Assembly (NCBI GenBank): GCA_028697875.1
Contig: JAQVEQ010000050.1
Location: 1 to 15,382 of the forward strand
Direction: 5' to 3'
DNA length: 15,382 nt
DNA from: Novosphingobium sp.
GTDB lineage: Bacteria; Pseudomonadota; Alphaproteobacteria; Sphingomonadales; Sphingomonadaceae
The position numbers and the translations under genes are program-made. The notes under the pieces were generated by a model. The model saw only the letters and a program-made list of their open reading frames with translations. It was not told where the DNA came from and made no database searches. This document shows positions 14,358 to 15,382 of the stretch, in pieces; the stretch's first letter is position 1; each line of letters opens with the position of its first letter.

Positions 14358-15382
14358 ATGACAGGGCAACTCTGGTCTTGCGTCAGCGCGGACGGCAGCA
14401 AGCAGGATCGTCGCATCTACTGGGACAGGGATATCTACGAGCGGGAACTGGAGCAGGTTTTCGCCCGCTGCTGGGTCCTGGTCGGGCATGAAAGCCTGAT
14501 TCCCAAGCCGGGCGATTTCACTACCGGCTATATCGGTGAGGACAGCGTGATCGTCGCGCGCCAGAAAGACGGCGGCATCAAGGCCTTCATCAATGCGTGC
14601 CGCCATCGCGGCAACAAGGTCTGCCATGCGCTTTCCGGCAATAGCCGCTCGTTCGTGTGCAACTATCATGGCTGGGCTTATGGAACCGACGGCAGCCTCC
14701 AGGGGGTGCCGCTGGAAAACGAGACCTACGGCTATCGCGGGTGTCTCGACAAATCGAAGCTCGGCCTCACCGAAGTTGCCCAGCTCGATACCTATCACGG
14801 GCTGATATTCGCGACTTTCGACCCTTCGGCTCCGCCTCTGATCGAATACCTGGGTGACATGGCCTGGTATCTGGATGTCTATTTCGGTGCATCGGAGGAA
14901 GGCACGATCGTGCTCGGACCGCCTTCACGTGTGCGCATCAAGTCGAACTGGAAGATCCCGTCGGACAATTTTGCCGGCGATTCCTATCATGTCGGCTGGA
15001 CTCACGCTTCGATCATCACGCTGGCCGAGCAGCAGGCCGAGGGCGGCAGGCTCGGGCCGATCGCCAGCGGGAACGAGGCGGCCGATACCGACAACGGCTT
15101 CCAGGTCACGACCGCGATGGGGCATGGTTGCGGCTTTTCGACCGATGGCGTGTCCGGTTTCGCGGTCATGCTGAAAGAGTGCGAACTGGGTATGCGCTAC
15201 CTTCAGGAAAACCGCGCCCGGCTGGTGGAGCGGCTGGGCGAGTTCCGTGGGAGTCGGCTCTATGGTTCGCATATTCATGCCACGGTCTTTCCCAATTTCT
15301 CGCTGCTGGCGCCGGCGTTGAGCACGCTCAAGCTATGGCATCCGCGCGGTCCGCACGAGATCGAGGTGTGGAGTTATCCCTT
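14358..15382 (+). CDS. Naphthalene-dioxygenase-type ring-hydroxylating oxygenase alpha subunit (3'-partial)
   Basis: The open frame runs off the right edge after 341 complete codons. Rieske ligands are Cys81, His83, Cys101 and His104 (CRHRGNKVC then CNYHGWAYGTDG). The mononuclear iron site is in DNFAGDSYHVGWTH, with Asn204, bridging Asp208, His211 and His216. This matches naphthalene dioxygenase, as do MGHGCGFS and HATVFPNFSLLAP further on. The third iron ligand, an aspartate, would lie beyond the window. GGGAG (14344-14348) stands nine nt before ATG. In sphingomonads such subunits (BphA1/PhnA1/AhdA1-like) attack PAHs, biphenyl or salicylates, and a beta subunit usually follows. Which substrate applies here cannot be told. 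It has its own promoter with an operator-like palindrome. Confidence 0.92.
   Translation, partial: MTGQLWSCVSADGSKQDRRIYWDRDIYERELEQVFARCWVLVGHESLIPKPGDFTTGYIGEDSVIVARQKDGGIKAFINACRHRGNKVCHALSGNSRSFVCNYHGWAYGTDGSLQGVPLENETYGYRGCLDKSKLGLTEVAQLDTYHGLIFATFDPSAPPLIEYLGDMAWYLDVYFGASEEGTIVLGPPSRVRIKSNWKIPSDNFAGDSYHVGWTHASIITLAEQQAEGGRLGPIASGNEAADTDNGFQVTTAMGHGCGFSTDGVSGFAVMLKECELGMRYLQENRARLVERLGEFRGSRLYGSHIHATVFPNFSLLAPALSTLKLWHPRGPHEIEVWSYP

Overview
The window looks like part of an aromatic-compound catabolic cluster from a high-GC alphaproteobacterium, most likely a sphingomonad of the Novosphingobium/Sphingobium kind. This organism call is inference. It rests on the high GC content, a TonB-dependent receptor placed among catabolic genes, and naphthalene-type ring-cleavage genes mixed with several unrelated Rieske oxygenases in short, dispersed transcription units.

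Layout. (1) 3-3972, plus strand: a 5'-cut and frameshifted 2-hydroxychromene-2-carboxylate isomerase (NahD-like), a hydratase-aldolase (NahE-like), an aldehyde dehydrogenase (salicylaldehyde dehydrogenase role by context) and a VanA/dicamba-monooxygenase-type Rieske oxygenase, ending at a weak terminator. (2) 4115-6490: a TonB-dependent receptor with its own promoter region and a strong terminator. (3) 6727-7827, minus strand: a zinc benzyl-alcohol-type dehydrogenase, divergent from (4) 8087-10986: benzoate/toluate-type dioxygenase alpha and beta subunits and a PdxA-family dehydrogenase, followed by (5) a MarR regulator at 11075-11593. (6) 11628-11963, minus strand: a Rieske ferredoxin, convergent with the MarR gene and divergent from (7) an Old Yellow Enzyme-family oxidoreductase at 12158-13318, followed by a GntR/FCD regulator. 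(8) 14358 to the right edge: the first 341 codons of a naphthalene-dioxygenase-type alpha subunit with its own promoter and a palindrome over the -10.

How the parts may work together (inference). The receptor would bring an aromatic substrate across the outer membrane. Ring-hydroxylating oxygenases would attack it using the shared ferredoxin and a reductase that is not in the window. NahD/NahE-type steps and the aldehyde dehydrogenase would turn a bicyclic ring into a salicylate-like acid. The alcohol dehydrogenase would handle a benzylic alcohol. The benzoate-type dioxygenase plus the PdxA-family dehydrogenase would convert an aromatic carboxylate to a catechol. The O-demethylase-type oxygenase hints that the natural substrate may carry a methoxy group.

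The most notable signal outside the genes is a conserved 33-nt element, repeated ahead of the two divergent gene pairs and, more weakly, ahead of the TonB receptor. It suggests one regulon within the cluster. Other points are the G7-tract frameshift in the isomerase gene, a TTG start for the ferredoxin, 31-bp-spaced direct repeats at the MarR promoter, and loss of the usual metal-ligand histidines in the GntR regulator. No insertion sequences, tRNAs, rRNAs or CRISPR arrays were seen, and no gene-free stretch exceeds 300 bases.
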